The translations under genes were made by a program, and so were the position numbers. A model generated the notes under the pieces. That model made no database searches and was not told the DNA's origin. It worked only from the letters and a program-made list of their open reading frames with translations. Source: Flagellimonas eckloniae (lineage in GTDB: Bacteria > Bacteroidota > Bacteroidia > Flavobacteriales > Flavobacteriaceae). Taken from it: 64,000 nucleotides of DNA. The stretch is taken from assembly GCF_001413955.1 (NCBI RefSeq), contig NZ_LCTZ01000002.1, positions 806,001 through 870,000 of the forward strand. Reading direction: 5' to 3'. Position 1 is the stretch's first letter, and the number at the start of each line of letters is the position of its first letter. Positions 1-8,360 of this stretch are shown piece by piece.

Positions 1-546
1 TTGGAGTCATTAGAAAGTGCAAAACGTCGTGGTGCGGCCATTTACGGAGAAATTGTCGGTGGTGCTATTAATAGTGGTGGACAACGTGGAGGGGGAACGA
101 TGACGGCACCAAATAATGACGCGGTGGTTCGTTGCATTCAGGCCGCAATTAAAGATGCTGGTGTTAATGCGGATGAAATAGATGTAGTAAATGGGCATCT
201 GACAGCCACCACAAAAGACCCAATGGAGATACAAAACTGGTGTAATGCGCTTGGGCGATCTGGAATGGATTTTCCCTATATAAATTCTTTCAAGGGAATG
301 TTCGGACATTGTTTGGCTGCTGCCGGAAGTATTGAATGTGTTGGTACATTACTTCAATTCAAGGAGAATCAAGTTTTTGGAAACGTAAATTGTGAGGATG
401 TGCACCCAGAAATAAGTAAAATTATAGACACGTCTAGAATTCCTCAAGCTACAATCAATTTTGCTCCCAGAATTATTGCAAAAGCAAGTTTCGGTTTTGG
501 GGATGTAAATGCTTGTGTCATTTTTAAAGCTTTTGGTCAAGATTAA
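1..546 (+). CDS. Beta-ketoacyl-ACP synthase (KAS I/II family), C-terminal part
   Basis: This is the C-terminal 181 residues of a condensing enzyme whose start lies left of the window. Family members elongate an acyl chain on acyl carrier protein with malonyl-ACP. Visible active-site parts are His66 in NGHLTAT (usual form NAHGTST), Lys98 and His103 in a FKGMFGH segment, and a C-terminal FGFGDVNA loop matching the usual FGFGGTNA. The nucleophilic Cys would be upstream. The deviating first His motif suggests a specialised synthase rather than housekeeping FabF. An acyl carrier protein gene starts 17 bp downstream and a small membrane protein gene follows, so this is the tail of a dedicated acyl-chain operon. 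The family is clear; the product is unknown. Confidence 0.88.
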   Translation: MESLESAKRRGAAIYGEIVGGAINSGGQRGGGTMTAPNNDAVVRCIQAAIKDAGVNADEIDVVNGHLTATTKDPMEIQNWCNALGRSGMDFPYINSFKGMFGHCLAAAGSIECVGTLLQFKENQVFGNVNCEDVHPEISKIIDTSRIPQATINFAPRIIAKASFGFGDVNACVIFKAFGQD

Positions 547-562
547 ATTCTTAATATTGAAA

Positions 563-811
563 ATGCAAGAACGATATCAAAAATTAAAGGAAATAGTTCA
601 AATCTACCTGCCGGATGATGTTTCTGCAGATGATATACAATTGGAAAGCAACTTTACACAGGAACTGAACATTAACTCTGCAAATTTGGTGGATATTGTT
701 CTGGATGTTGAAGATGCTTTTGACATTATGTTGGAGAATGAGGATATGGACGGAATGCTAACTGTAGCAGACGCATTAAAAATCATAGACACAAAAATAG
801 CCGATAAATGA
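563..811 (+). CDS. Acyl carrier protein
   Basis: This 82-residue acidic helical protein has the size and pattern of an acyl carrier protein. The phosphopantetheine attachment residue is probably Ser39, in the sequence INSANLVDI, which replaces the usual DSLDTVEL. An open frame extends upstream to 509 inside the ketosynthase gene, but the ATG at 563 gives the normal family length and is chosen. It lies between the ketosynthase gene and a membrane-protein gene whose ATG overlaps its stop codon as ATGA, so translation is probably coupled. It likely carries the chain built by the upstream synthase. The non-standard NSA around the serine, like the altered ketosynthase motif, points to a specialised pathway. 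Confidence 0.85.
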   Translation: MQERYQKLKEIVQIYLPDDVSADDIQLESNFTQELNINSANLVDIVLDVEDAFDIMLENEDMDGMLTVADALKIIDTKIADK

Positions 812-1236
812 AGGAGTTCTTGAACTTTGTTATCCAAAAGATAAAGGTAGACAGGCGTTTGTTAGTGATATACTGTCTTGTTTATTTTTTGTGGGGCCTT
901 GGTATGAACTGGTTTGGAGCCCAGGTTGAAATTGCCAAATTTACCTTTTGGTGGCAGGTTATTAGCTGTTATATTCTTTATATGGTTCCCATTTCATTGG
1001 CACTTAGAGGGTTGCCGTTTCATGCACAGTACGCGTATGGATTGGTAGCTATGGGGCTTTTAGAGTTTGGTGGTTATGCCCTGGGGACTTCCTATGCCTA
1101 TCCCAATAACATTTTAGATCAATTCTTTAATGTGCGTAATTTTAGTTTGGGAATGGCTTTGTTTTTTGCCCTATACTTTCCATTGGGCAATTGGGGAGTG
1201 GGTAAAATTTATAAAATGTTGTTTGGGAAGAACTAG
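808..1236 (+). CDS. Small four-helix membrane protein of the acyl-carrier operon
   Basis: This 142-residue protein is almost entirely membrane-embedded, with hydrophobic segments near residues 18-37, 47-66, 75-94 and 112-132. I do not recognise a catalytic motif. The start overlaps the stop of the acyl carrier protein gene by four bases, so it belongs to the same operon and may act on or export the product. Its stop overlaps the stop of the convergent YceI gene: the bases CTAG at 1233-1236 contain both stops. The coding call is secure; the function is unknown. Confidence 0.8.
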   Translation: MKEFLNFVIQKIKVDRRLLVIYCLVYFLWGLGMNWFGAQVEIAKFTFWWQVISCYILYMVPISLALRGLPFHAQYAYGLVAMGLLEFGGYALGTSYAYPNNILDQFFNVRNFSLGMALFFALYFPLGNWGVGKIYKMLFGKN

Positions 1237-1748
1237 GGAATTATATCAAATATCATTTTAACCTTTACAAGATTGTCTTCTCTTTTTTTCTTGATTTTGA
1301 TTCCGTAATCAATGGAATATAGGCTTGTTGTTCCAACAAGTTGACTTCCCTTTCTGATAAATTTCACTGTAATTGGTTTAGTAGTTTCCTTAATTGAAAG
1401 GTTGCCCTTTACTATCAAGTCACTACCTTCAAAAACAAGATGATTGCTTTCAAATGAAATTGATGGGTAATCATCAACATCAAAATATTTTCCACTCCGC
1501 AAAGACCAGTTGCGTAATCCATTGTTGGTGTCGATGGTTTCTGAGGCAACCGAACCTTTAAAAAAAGAATTTTCCAAGTTATCCAAATCAACTTTGGATT
1601 CGGTCTTAAAACCCGCCATGGTTCCCTTTACCCCAGTGGAAACAAATTCAAACGATATTTCTGCATTACCTAGTTTCTGGGATTGACCATTGAGATTAGG
1701 AACTGAAAGTCCAATGAATAGAAAAAAGGATACCAATACAGTTTTCAT
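1233..1748 (-). CDS. YceI-family periplasmic lipid-binding-like protein
   Basis: This 171-residue protein has an N-terminal signal peptide (about residues 1-21, ending NLNGQ) followed by a YceI-type lipocalin-like barrel. Family features seen are the opening beta strands with SFEFVSTGVKGTMAGF, the central segment with YFDVDDYPSISFES, and the KGNLSIKETTKPITVKF strand pair. YceI proteins bind polyisoprenoid or similar amphiphilic molecules in the periplasm; the ligand here is not known. It is convergent with the preceding operon and transcribed alone, with about 110 bp of AT-rich spacer before the next gene. Confidence 0.85.
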   Translation of the reverse strand: MKTVLVSFFLFIGLSVPNLNGQSQKLGNAEISFEFVSTGVKGTMAGFKTESKVDLDNLENSFFKGSVASETIDTNNGLRNWSLRSGKYFDVDDYPSISFESNHLVFEGSDLIVKGNLSIKETTKPITVKFIRKGSQLVGTTSLYSIDYGIKIKKKREDNLVKVKMIFDIIP

Positions 1749-1859
1749 GATAAATACTTTGCCCTAAGGTATAAATATTAGTTAATTAACAATGAAAATT
1801 GTAAGATAATTAGTATATTATTGTGGATTTAATATAACAACATCCATAAGTAGAAAGTC

Positions 1860-2189
1860 ATGAATAACGTAACCGAAAACGGTAAGGTTCATATCCAAGA
1901 ATTACTAATTCGCATGGAACGAAACGGTAATACTATTCAAAGGCTTTTTAAACAACTTAGTTCATATACCTGTGAACCTAATAATTACTCTTGTTTTGAA
2001 AAGCTATATGATTTAAAACAAAACTTCCAAACTTTTTTTAAGGAACAAAAACATATTGTGGCTGAATTAAAAAGAGAGCATGTAGAGGCTAAACATCTGA
2101 ATAGTGATGTTCAACTTCACCTTCAAAAATTTAAGCAATTGGAAATGCAAATGGCTCAATATCTCCTGGATATGAATCAGTATTCATAG
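1860..2189 (+). CDS. Small helical protein of unknown function
   Basis: This 109-residue protein has no signal peptide or membrane segment. Its sequence is largely alpha-helical, with charged, heptad-like stretches at about residues 8-30 and 55-105. I do not recognise the family. It has its own AT-rich upstream region of about 110 bp shared with the divergent YceI gene and is followed by a further spacer of about 115 bp, so it is probably monocistronic. Coding is supported by an ATG start and ordinary flavobacterial codon use. Confidence 0.6.
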   Translation: MNNVTENGKVHIQELLIRMERNGNTIQRLFKQLSSYTCEPNNYSCFEKLYDLKQNFQTFFKEQKHIVAELKREHVEAKHLNSDVQLHLQKFKQLEMQMAQYLLDMNQYS

Positions 2190-2303
2190 GCTTAGGTAAT
2201 TCCTGAAAAAGGCGAAAATAATTTCATTTCAAAACTTATCCAAAATATATTTTTTACTCCTATAAACATGTGTAATATTGTAGTGTAATTACCAAATTCT
2301 ACA

Positions 2304-3221
2304 ATGGGAAAATCCTCAAATTCTGCACTGGTGGTCTTGGCTTTTTTTGCTATTTATGTAATCTGGGGGTCTACGTACTTATTAAATAAGATTGCTGTCC
2401 TGGAACTTCCGCCTTTTATGTTGGCATCTTTTCGGTTTACCACAGCAGGTCTTTTGATTTTTATTTTAGCCAGACTTTTAGGGATAAAAATATCCATCAC
2501 AAAAAAACAGCTTTGGAATACGATAATCGCCGGTTTTTTGTTCTTAAGCTTTGGCAATGGCGTTGTTGTTTGGGCTCTTAAGTATGTTGATTCAGGGTTT
2601 GCTGCACTGGAAATTTCTGCACAACCATTGATTATTTTGTTGTTGATGCGAATATTACAGGGAAAACGAATACAGCCCATGTCCGTTATTGGTGTTGTTC
2701 TTGGGGTAATAGGGATTTATCTTCTAGTTAGCCAAAAACAGATTATCACCAAGGAAGGCACCGTTTTGGGAATGGTGATGATATTTTTCTGTATGCTTAG
2801 TTGGGGATACGGAAGCCTCTTTGTTTCAAAAGCAGACCTACCAACAAATTACTTTGTAAACACCGGATACCAGATGTTTACCGGAGGGATTATGCTTGCT
2901 ATCATGAGCTTGGGATTTGGGGAAAATTGGTCATCTCCATTAGTATGGACAGGAAAAGTGCAAATTGTAATGATTTTACTGGTTATTTTTGGAAGTATCT
3001 TGGCCTTTACTTCCTTTAATTACCTACTGAAATCCGTTTCTCCGGAAAAAGTAGCTACTTCCACTTATGTAAATCCCATAGTCGCATTGATTCTAGGGTG
3101 GTATTTTTTAAACGAACAGATTACCACGCAATCCGTCATTGCTGCCACTGTTCTGTTAACAGGGGTCTATTTTATAAATACAAAAAAGACCTTGGCCATT
3201 TTTGAAAGGTTTAAAAGATAG
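2304..3221 (+). CDS. DMT-superfamily (EamA) transporter
   Basis: This is a 305-residue integral membrane protein with about ten transmembrane helices arranged as two EamA repeats (about residues 12-141 and 153-290). The first helix contains the FAIYVIWGSTYLLNKIA signature of drug/metabolite exporters, and the second repeat ends with the typical VNPIVALILGWYFLNEQIT segment. Such proteins export amino acids, nucleobases or other metabolites across the inner membrane; the substrate cannot be read here. The gene stands alone between spacers of about 115 and 140 bp. Confidence 0.9.
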   Translation: MGKSSNSALVVLAFFAIYVIWGSTYLLNKIAVLELPPFMLASFRFTTAGLLIFILARLLGIKISITKKQLWNTIIAGFLFLSFGNGVVVWALKYVDSGFAALEISAQPLIILLLMRILQGKRIQPMSVIGVVLGVIGIYLLVSQKQIITKEGTVLGMVMIFFCMLSWGYGSLFVSKADLPTNYFVNTGYQMFTGGIMLAIMSLGFGENWSSPLVWTGKVQIVMILLVIFGSILAFTSFNYLLKSVSPEKVATSTYVNPIVALILGWYFLNEQITTQSVIAATVLLTGVYFINTKKTLAIFERFKR

Positions 3222-3361
3222 CAACCTTGCTGTTTTTTGGTTTTTGTACAGTTCAATACATTTCTTGTCCAATTCACTACATTTCATTTTTTAAGAAAGG
3301 GATTGTGGCACATCTTTGCTGCATCAATCAAAACAAATCATCAATCAAAAAACGAACAATC

Positions 3362-4810
3362 ATGAATCAATTGTCAAAAATCCTCGCAGCCCTTCTTCTA
3401 AAGCTTCTTCTTTTTATTTTATTGTTTGGGAGCGACTCGTTACAAGGGCAAAAAAAGAGCACTTCAATAAGCATCAGCAACAAAGGAAAAACCACAATTT
3501 CGGTTAACAATGGTTTTGGAAATAGTTTTCATGTTGAATACAGAGGTGAAATTAAACTTTCGGATGATGACAGTGATGTTGTTTCCATCTCTCCCGGAGG
3601 TTATATGGAAATAAAAAAATCTGCCTTTGGAAATCGCAGGAAGATTTTTATTGAACCAAATAGCTCTGGAAAGCTTATCAAAAAATACTATGTAGGCAGT
3701 TCTGAAAGAAGTTTTGATTCTGAGGGAAGAAAATGGATGGCTGAAATTCTTTTGGAAGTGGTCCGCTCAACTACCCTTGGTTCTGAACAGCGGGTAAATA
3801 GGATTTATAGAAAAACTGGTGCATACGGTGTGCTCAAAGAAATAGATTATATAGGCGGTGACCATGTTAAAGCCAAATACATAAAGTTGCTGCTTCAAAA
3901 AGACCTTAAAAATGCAGATTACATATCCATTCTCAATGTAATTGGTGATGATATTGATTCTGACCATCACAAAGCCGATATTTTAAAAAATAACACCTCT
4001 AAATTCTTAAAAACGGAGGCAAGTGCTGCCGCTTATATTGAAGCAGCTTCTGAAATAGATTCAGATCATCATATGGCAGAGGTACTCAAAAAATCAATAA
4101 AGGATGGCAGGATAACAGATAATCAAATGAACTCACTTTTTATGATAGCAAGAAATATTGATTCGGATCATCATAAATCAAGTGTTTTATTAACGGTCTT
4201 GAAATCAAGGTCATTAAACTCCAGTAATCTAAAACTATTGATATCCAGTGCTAAGGATATTGATTCCGACCACCATAGGGCAGAGGTTCTGAGGGCGGCC
4301 CTAGACACTGAAGGGGTAGCACCAAGCAGTTTTCATGCTTTGTTAAGCTCCTTGGATGGAATGAGTTCTGACTACCATATTTCCACAGTGCTTTCCAAAT
4401 TGCTTCGAGAGGACCTAGATCCATCTTCGTTTTCCCATGCCCTTAAGCAAACGGGGCAAATCAGTTCCGATAGTCACAAAACCAGTATTCTAAAGTCTGC
4501 TGTAAAAAAAGAATTATCCAATGAAAACATTGAAATTTTAATAGATGTTTTGGATCATATGGGTTCTGATAACCATAAAGCGGATGTTTATAAACAGTTG
4601 GCAAGAAATAGTTATTCTGACATGCAACTTTCCAAAATTTTGCTGAGTATTAAAGATATTAGTTCTGATTACCATAAGGCTGATGCTTTATTAGCATTCT
4701 CTAGAATTGTCAAGGAAAAAGGAGGTACTGTTGGGGATTCCTATAACTCGGTTTGCAGAAGCATTTCATCGGACTCTCATTTTAGAAGGGCATTAAACGC
4801 AATTCGATAA
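3362..4810 (+). CDS. Exported protein with ten 34-residue SDxH repeats
   Basis: This 482-residue protein starts with a hydrophobic export signal (about residues 1-30, ending SLQGQ) and a beta-rich region to about residue 145. The rest is a tandem array with a 33-35 residue period: the motif S-D-x-H recurs with its Ser at 200, 234, 268, 302, 336, 369, 402, 435 and 470, preceded by a degenerate copy at 166 (G-D-H). The first four full copies read IDSDHH. Each copy is mostly helical, suggesting a solenoid. The ATG at 3362 is chosen because longer frames to 3227 put the signal peptide internally. Similar SDYEK-type repeats occur in Bacteroidota envelope proteins, some next to M56 peptidases. The nearest downstream gene is a sensor kinase 64 bp away. 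The function is unknown; the histidines could bind metal. Confidence 0.82.
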   Translation: MNQLSKILAALLLKLLLFILLFGSDSLQGQKKSTSISISNKGKTTISVNNGFGNSFHVEYRGEIKLSDDDSDVVSISPGGYMEIKKSAFGNRRKIFIEPNSSGKLIKKYYVGSSERSFDSEGRKWMAEILLEVVRSTTLGSEQRVNRIYRKTGAYGVLKEIDYIGGDHVKAKYIKLLLQKDLKNADYISILNVIGDDIDSDHHKADILKNNTSKFLKTEASAAAYIEAASEIDSDHHMAEVLKKSIKDGRITDNQMNSLFMIARNIDSDHHKSSVLLTVLKSRSLNSSNLKLLISSAKDIDSDHHRAEVLRAALDTEGVAPSSFHALLSSLDGMSSDYHISTVLSKLLREDLDPSSFSHALKQTGQISSDSHKTSILKSAVKKELSNENIEILIDVLDHMGSDNHKADVYKQLARNSYSDMQLSKILLSIKDISSDYHKADALLAFSRIVKEKGGTVGDSYNSVCRSISSDSHFRRALNAIR

Positions 4811-4874
4811 CCAATCCAAATTCCAACTACCGACGACTCCAACTGTATAGCGGAATAATGAGTATTTTGGTAGT

Positions 4875-5912
4875 ATGGAGCGAATAGCAAACTATTTTAT
4901 AGATAGACCAACCATGGGAAGGAACCTTTTTTTGTGTCTTCTTGGCTTCATTGTAGGCATTTTGTTCTACAGTTTTCACAATTTCAATGTAAAACCAAAC
5001 GTATCAGAACTTTTGCTGAACGGGGTACTTGGAATCACTATCAGCTACGCTTTTCATTATTCCAATTTGTTTTTGAACAAAACCATAGGCTGGAAAAAGC
5101 AAACAGGGTTCAGACTTTTATCGGGAATAATGGTGCACTTATTTATTGGCTTTGGGTTTGTTTTATTGGCTCTTAAGAGCTACGAATTTATTAGACCGGA
5201 GTATGTGTTTTTTTCCAAGGAAGGGGTTAATGTGTTGTTGGAAATAGGGATCTTACTGTTCTGCACCGTTTTAATATACAATGTCATTTATTTTGCATTC
5301 TACTCCTACCAGCAGTATACAAGGGGTCAAGTCTTGCAAGTACGTTTTGAACGAAAGCAAACGGAACTTCAATTAAAAGCATTGAAATCCCAACTCAGTC
5401 CACATTTTCTTTTTAATAGCCTTAATACCTTATCCTCTTTGTTTCAAAAGGATGTAAAAAAGGCCGACGTGTTTATACGTTCGTTGGCAAGGTCATATCA
5501 ATATACACTTACTACGTACAAAGATGTTTTGGTATCCATTAAAGATGAATTGGCTTTTGTGGATTCTTATTGTTTTATGGTAAAAACGCGTTTTGGAGAT
5601 TATTTGTCCTTAGATCTACAATTATCAGATAAAGAATTGAAAAGTAAAATACCCCCATTGACCCTTCAAATGTTAGTTGAAAATGCAGTTAAGCACAACA
5701 TTATCAATGAAGAAAACCAATTAAAAGTGGAAATTAAAGCTAAGAATGGGTTTCTGGAAATAAGCAATAATAAGACGGTAAAACGTCCGGAAGTTAAATC
5801 TTTGAAAATAGGCCTCAAAAATATTATTTCCAGGTATGAACTTCTTGGGTACAAAAAGGTTCAGGTAATTGATGATGACATTTTCACGGTAATATTACCC
5901 TTACTTGCATGA
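4875..5912 (+). CDS. LytS-type sensor histidine kinase
   Basis: This is a 345-residue kinase with four N-terminal transmembrane segments (between about residues 17 and 142) and a cytoplasmic His_kinase/HATPase region. The phospho-acceptor His177 lies in the LSPHFLFNSLNTL motif, the ATP-binding N box is VENAVKHN (Asn270, His274), and a glycine motif occurs at KIGLKNIISRY, 311-321. There is no large periplasmic domain, so the signal is probably sensed in or at the membrane. Its stop overlaps the next ATG by four bases, and the operon continues with a degenerate kinase and a LytTR response regulator. The repeat-protein gene upstream may be part of the same unit. Confidence 0.92.
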   Translation: MERIANYFIDRPTMGRNLFLCLLGFIVGILFYSFHNFNVKPNVSELLLNGVLGITISYAFHYSNLFLNKTIGWKKQTGFRLLSGIMVHLFIGFGFVLLALKSYEFIRPEYVFFSKEGVNVLLEIGILLFCTVLIYNVIYFAFYSYQQYTRGQVLQVRFERKQTELQLKALKSQLSPHFLFNSLNTLSSLFQKDVKKADVFIRSLARSYQYTLTTYKDVLVSIKDELAFVDSYCFMVKTRFGDYLSLDLQLSDKELKSKIPPLTLQMLVENAVKHNIINEENQLKVEIKAKNGFLEISNNKTVKRPEVKSLKIGLKNIISRYELLGYKKVQVIDDDIFTVILPLLA

Positions 5913-6928
5913 AAAAACTTTTTATCCATAAACCGTTTTTTAGGCTATTGAGTCCTCTGTTTAGTGGAACCTTGGTATATCTTCTCATTTTACTGATCAA
6001 TAATTCCGTTGCTGACCTTAATGAAAACTTTTTTGGACAAGAGCTATATGTGTGTATCGGACTTGCTTATCTAATTCAGGAATATGTCCGTTTCTCCATT
6101 GTAATATTTAAGCGCATTGCAAGACCTTCTTCCTTTGTGTATAGGATAGCGCTGCAGATCGTAAGCACACTTATGATCAATATCGTTTTGGTATCCTTGG
6201 CAATGCACGTTTACTTCACAAAAGTACTTTTGTATTCACTTAATAGCAGGGAGCTATTAATTTTCAATAGTATTTTCTCTGTTATTGCTTTGATTTACAT
6301 ATTGTTATACGTAAGCCATCAATTTTTATTTAAGATAAATACTGAAAAGCTGGAGAAAGAAGAGTGGGCCAGACAAGAAATAGAAGAAGATTTTGTAGAG
6401 TTCAAGAGAGATATTAATCCAATGTTGCTTTTTGAGAGCCTTGAAGCCATATTGGCCATTATGAAAGAGGACCCAGATAAAGCAGAATTGGTTACAGATC
6501 GCTTTGCGTTGGTTTACAGATATTTTTTATCAAGGAAAAAGGATGAGCTTGTCCCTGTTAAAGAAGAAGTTGAAATCCTTGAAGAGTTGATACAATTACT
6601 TTCAGAATTACCTTATAGGAAAGTAAGTTTAGGAAAAGTAGAGCTTGGAAATACGCTCACGGTACCTGGAAGTATGTTGCAACTTCTTGAGCTTATAATG
6701 CGAACCACAATACCTTCTAAAAACAAGTCATTGGTTGTTGATATTAAAGAATCTGAAAATGAAATTATATTTAAATATATACATGAAGAAAAGATAAATA
6801 AGAATTTAAATATCAATGATTTAAAATTTTTATCGAAAGAGTTTAGTTATTATGCTTCACAGCCTATACAAATACTTCATGAAGAAGACTTTAAAACCAT
6901 CCATTTACCAAAACTGACCCTAGCATGA
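5909..6928 (+). CDS. Degenerate LytS-type kinase (pseudokinase)
   Basis: This 339-residue protein matches its upstream neighbour in architecture: four N-terminal membrane segments, a linker helix, then a kinase-like region. The catalytic positions are lost. Where the partner has PHFLFNSL this protein has PMLLFESL, so the phospho-acceptor His is Met172 and the Asn is Glu. The N box VENAVKHN is replaced by LELIMRTT, and no glycine-rich G box is visible. The reading frame is intact and overlaps both neighbours by four bases, so it is not a decayed pseudogene. Likely roles are heterodimerisation with, or allosteric control of, the active kinase, or signal sensing. The homology is inferred from alignment by eye. 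Confidence 0.85.
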   Translation: MKKLFIHKPFFRLLSPLFSGTLVYLLILLINNSVADLNENFFGQELYVCIGLAYLIQEYVRFSIVIFKRIARPSSFVYRIALQIVSTLMINIVLVSLAMHVYFTKVLLYSLNSRELLIFNSIFSVIALIYILLYVSHQFLFKINTEKLEKEEWARQEIEEDFVEFKRDINPMLLFESLEAILAIMKEDPDKAELVTDRFALVYRYFLSRKKDELVPVKEEVEILEELIQLLSELPYRKVSLGKVELGNTLTVPGSMLQLLELIMRTTIPSKNKSLVVDIKESENEIIFKYIHEEKINKNLNINDLKFLSKEFSYYASQPIQILHEEDFKTIHLPKLTLA

Positions 6929-7686
6929 AAATTGCCATTATAGAAGACGAACCATTGGCAGCGGAAAAGTTACAGCGCTATCTTTTAAAATATAGTGAAG
7001 AAATTGAAGTGTTGGCCACATTGCCATCTTTAGAAACCGCCATACCGTGGATAGAGGAGCATCAACAAAAAGTGGATTTGTTTTTTATGGACATTCAATT
7101 GATAGATGGGCTTAGTTTTGAAATTTTCACAAAGACTTCAGTACAAAAACCTGTTATTTTCACAACTGCTTTTGATGAGTTTGCCATTGATGCCTTTAAG
7201 GTGAACAGTATTGACTATTTAATGAAACCGATTATGTTCACGGACTTGTCCAGAGCACTTCAGAAACTAAAATCATTGAAGGCGCAGTTTTCAAATCCGG
7301 TAGAATTGGTTCCGTTGATTCAAAAAATACAGGAAAAAGTCTTTAAGGATAGGTTTTTAGTGCGGATGGGCAATCACATCCATTCTGTTCCAAGCACTAC
7401 CATAAATGCCTTTTTTGCCGAAGGAAGAGATGTTTATTTAGTAACAGATATAGGCAAGAAGTATATCATTGAGTATAAATTGGAAGCTTTGGAAGAACTG
7501 TTGGACCCAAAACACTTTTTTAGGGTAAACAGAACATTTATTGTTCATCTAAATGCAATTACAGATGTTACGGTTTATGCCAACCGAAGATTAAAATTGG
7601 CATTGAGCTCAAAATTGGACAAGGAAGTTATCATAAGCAGGGAAAAAGTGGCCGATTTTAAAAAATGGTTTGAAGGATTGGCTTAA
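6925..7686 (+). CDS. LytTR-family response regulator
   Basis: This 253-residue regulator has a receiver domain (about residues 1-120) with acidic pocket EDE at 7-9, phospho-acceptor Asp56 in FMDIQL, and the switch region TTAFDEFAIDAF followed by Lys in YLMKPI. The C-terminal LytTR DNA-binding domain runs from about 143 to 250, including FFRVNRTFIVHLNAI. It overlaps the pseudokinase stop by four bases and is surely the output partner of the kinase pair. Its stop shares the bases TTAA with the convergent Crp-type gene. Confidence 0.93.
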   Translation: MKIAIIEDEPLAAEKLQRYLLKYSEEIEVLATLPSLETAIPWIEEHQQKVDLFFMDIQLIDGLSFEIFTKTSVQKPVIFTTAFDEFAIDAFKVNSIDYLMKPIMFTDLSRALQKLKSLKAQFSNPVELVPLIQKIQEKVFKDRFLVRMGNHIHSVPSTTINAFFAEGRDVYLVTDIGKKYIIEYKLEALEELLDPKHFFRVNRTFIVHLNAITDVTVYANRRLKLALSSKLDKEVIISREKVADFKKWFEGLA

Positions 7687-8258
7687 ATCTGGTTGTTTTT
7701 TTCTTTTAGATCTTTTAAAGCCCTGTTTAGACTTCTTACTGTAAACCCAATATAATTGGCAATATCTTTTTTGGATATCACAGAGGTAAATTCTGGAAAT
7801 ATTTTTTTTAACCGTAGCAAGTTATCTTCAATAGGGTAGGAGTGCTGGTAAGAGTGTCTCGGAGCCTTATATCTAATTTTATCTGCAAGGGCCTTCATGA
7901 CCAATTGATTAAAAAGACTGTCTTTTTCTAAAAGTTCATTAAACCCAGAGTGTGAAATGGAAAGGGTTTTTAAAGGAGTTATGGTTTCGATGGAGCATAT
8001 AGTATGTTTTTTACTAAATACCTCCAATTCTCCAAATTCCATTCCCTCACCCAAAAATTCTTGGATAAATTCCTTTCCATTTTCATCAGAAATATAACAT
8101 TTTGAAATTCCCTCAATAATAACGTAGACCCTATTATACCTTCTGTCCTGTTCAATTATTTTATGTTTGGCATTAAACTGTTCTTCTCTAATATCATAAG
8201 CTCCTTTCTTATACAGTATTTGTATATAAGCGGCTAATTCTAAGTTAGATCTAATCAT
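7683..8258 (-). CDS. Crp/Fnr-family transcriptional regulator
   Basis: This 191-residue protein has an N-terminal cyclic-nucleotide-binding-like beta roll (about residues 20-115, with YVIIEGISKCYI and FLGEGMEFGELEVF) and a short C-terminal helix-turn-helix, SKKDIANYIGFTVRSLNRAL, at about 160-180. The effector loop is not canonical for cAMP binding, as is usual in flavobacterial members. It is divergent from an MFS transporter gene about 100 bp away and may regulate it; the shared upstream region is AT-rich without a clear palindrome. Confidence 0.85.
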   Translation of the reverse strand: MIRSNLELAAYIQILYKKGAYDIREEQFNAKHKIIEQDRRYNRVYVIIEGISKCYISDENGKEFIQEFLGEGMEFGELEVFSKKHTICSIETITPLKTLSISHSGFNELLEKDSLFNQLVMKALADKIRYKAPRHSYQHSYPIEDNLLRLKKIFPEFTSVISKKDIANYIGFTVRSLNRALKDLKEKNNQI

Positions 8259-8360
8259 TTTTATGAATGGGACAAATGTCCTTTTTAGTACTGCGGAGAT
8301 GCAATTTCTTTGCCCCTAAAGTTATGGAATACCAATTGGGATATCAATAAAAGAAATCTA

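Noticed and set aside
3227..3361. In-frame 45-residue extension of the SDxH-repeat protein
   Set aside because: It would place the signal peptide in the middle of the protein; the ATG at 3362 gives a normal exported N-terminus.
3950..4790. Tandem DNA repeat or CRISPR-like array
   Set aside because: The period of about 102 bp reflects the 34-residue protein repeat; there are no conserved DNA spacers or identical repeats.
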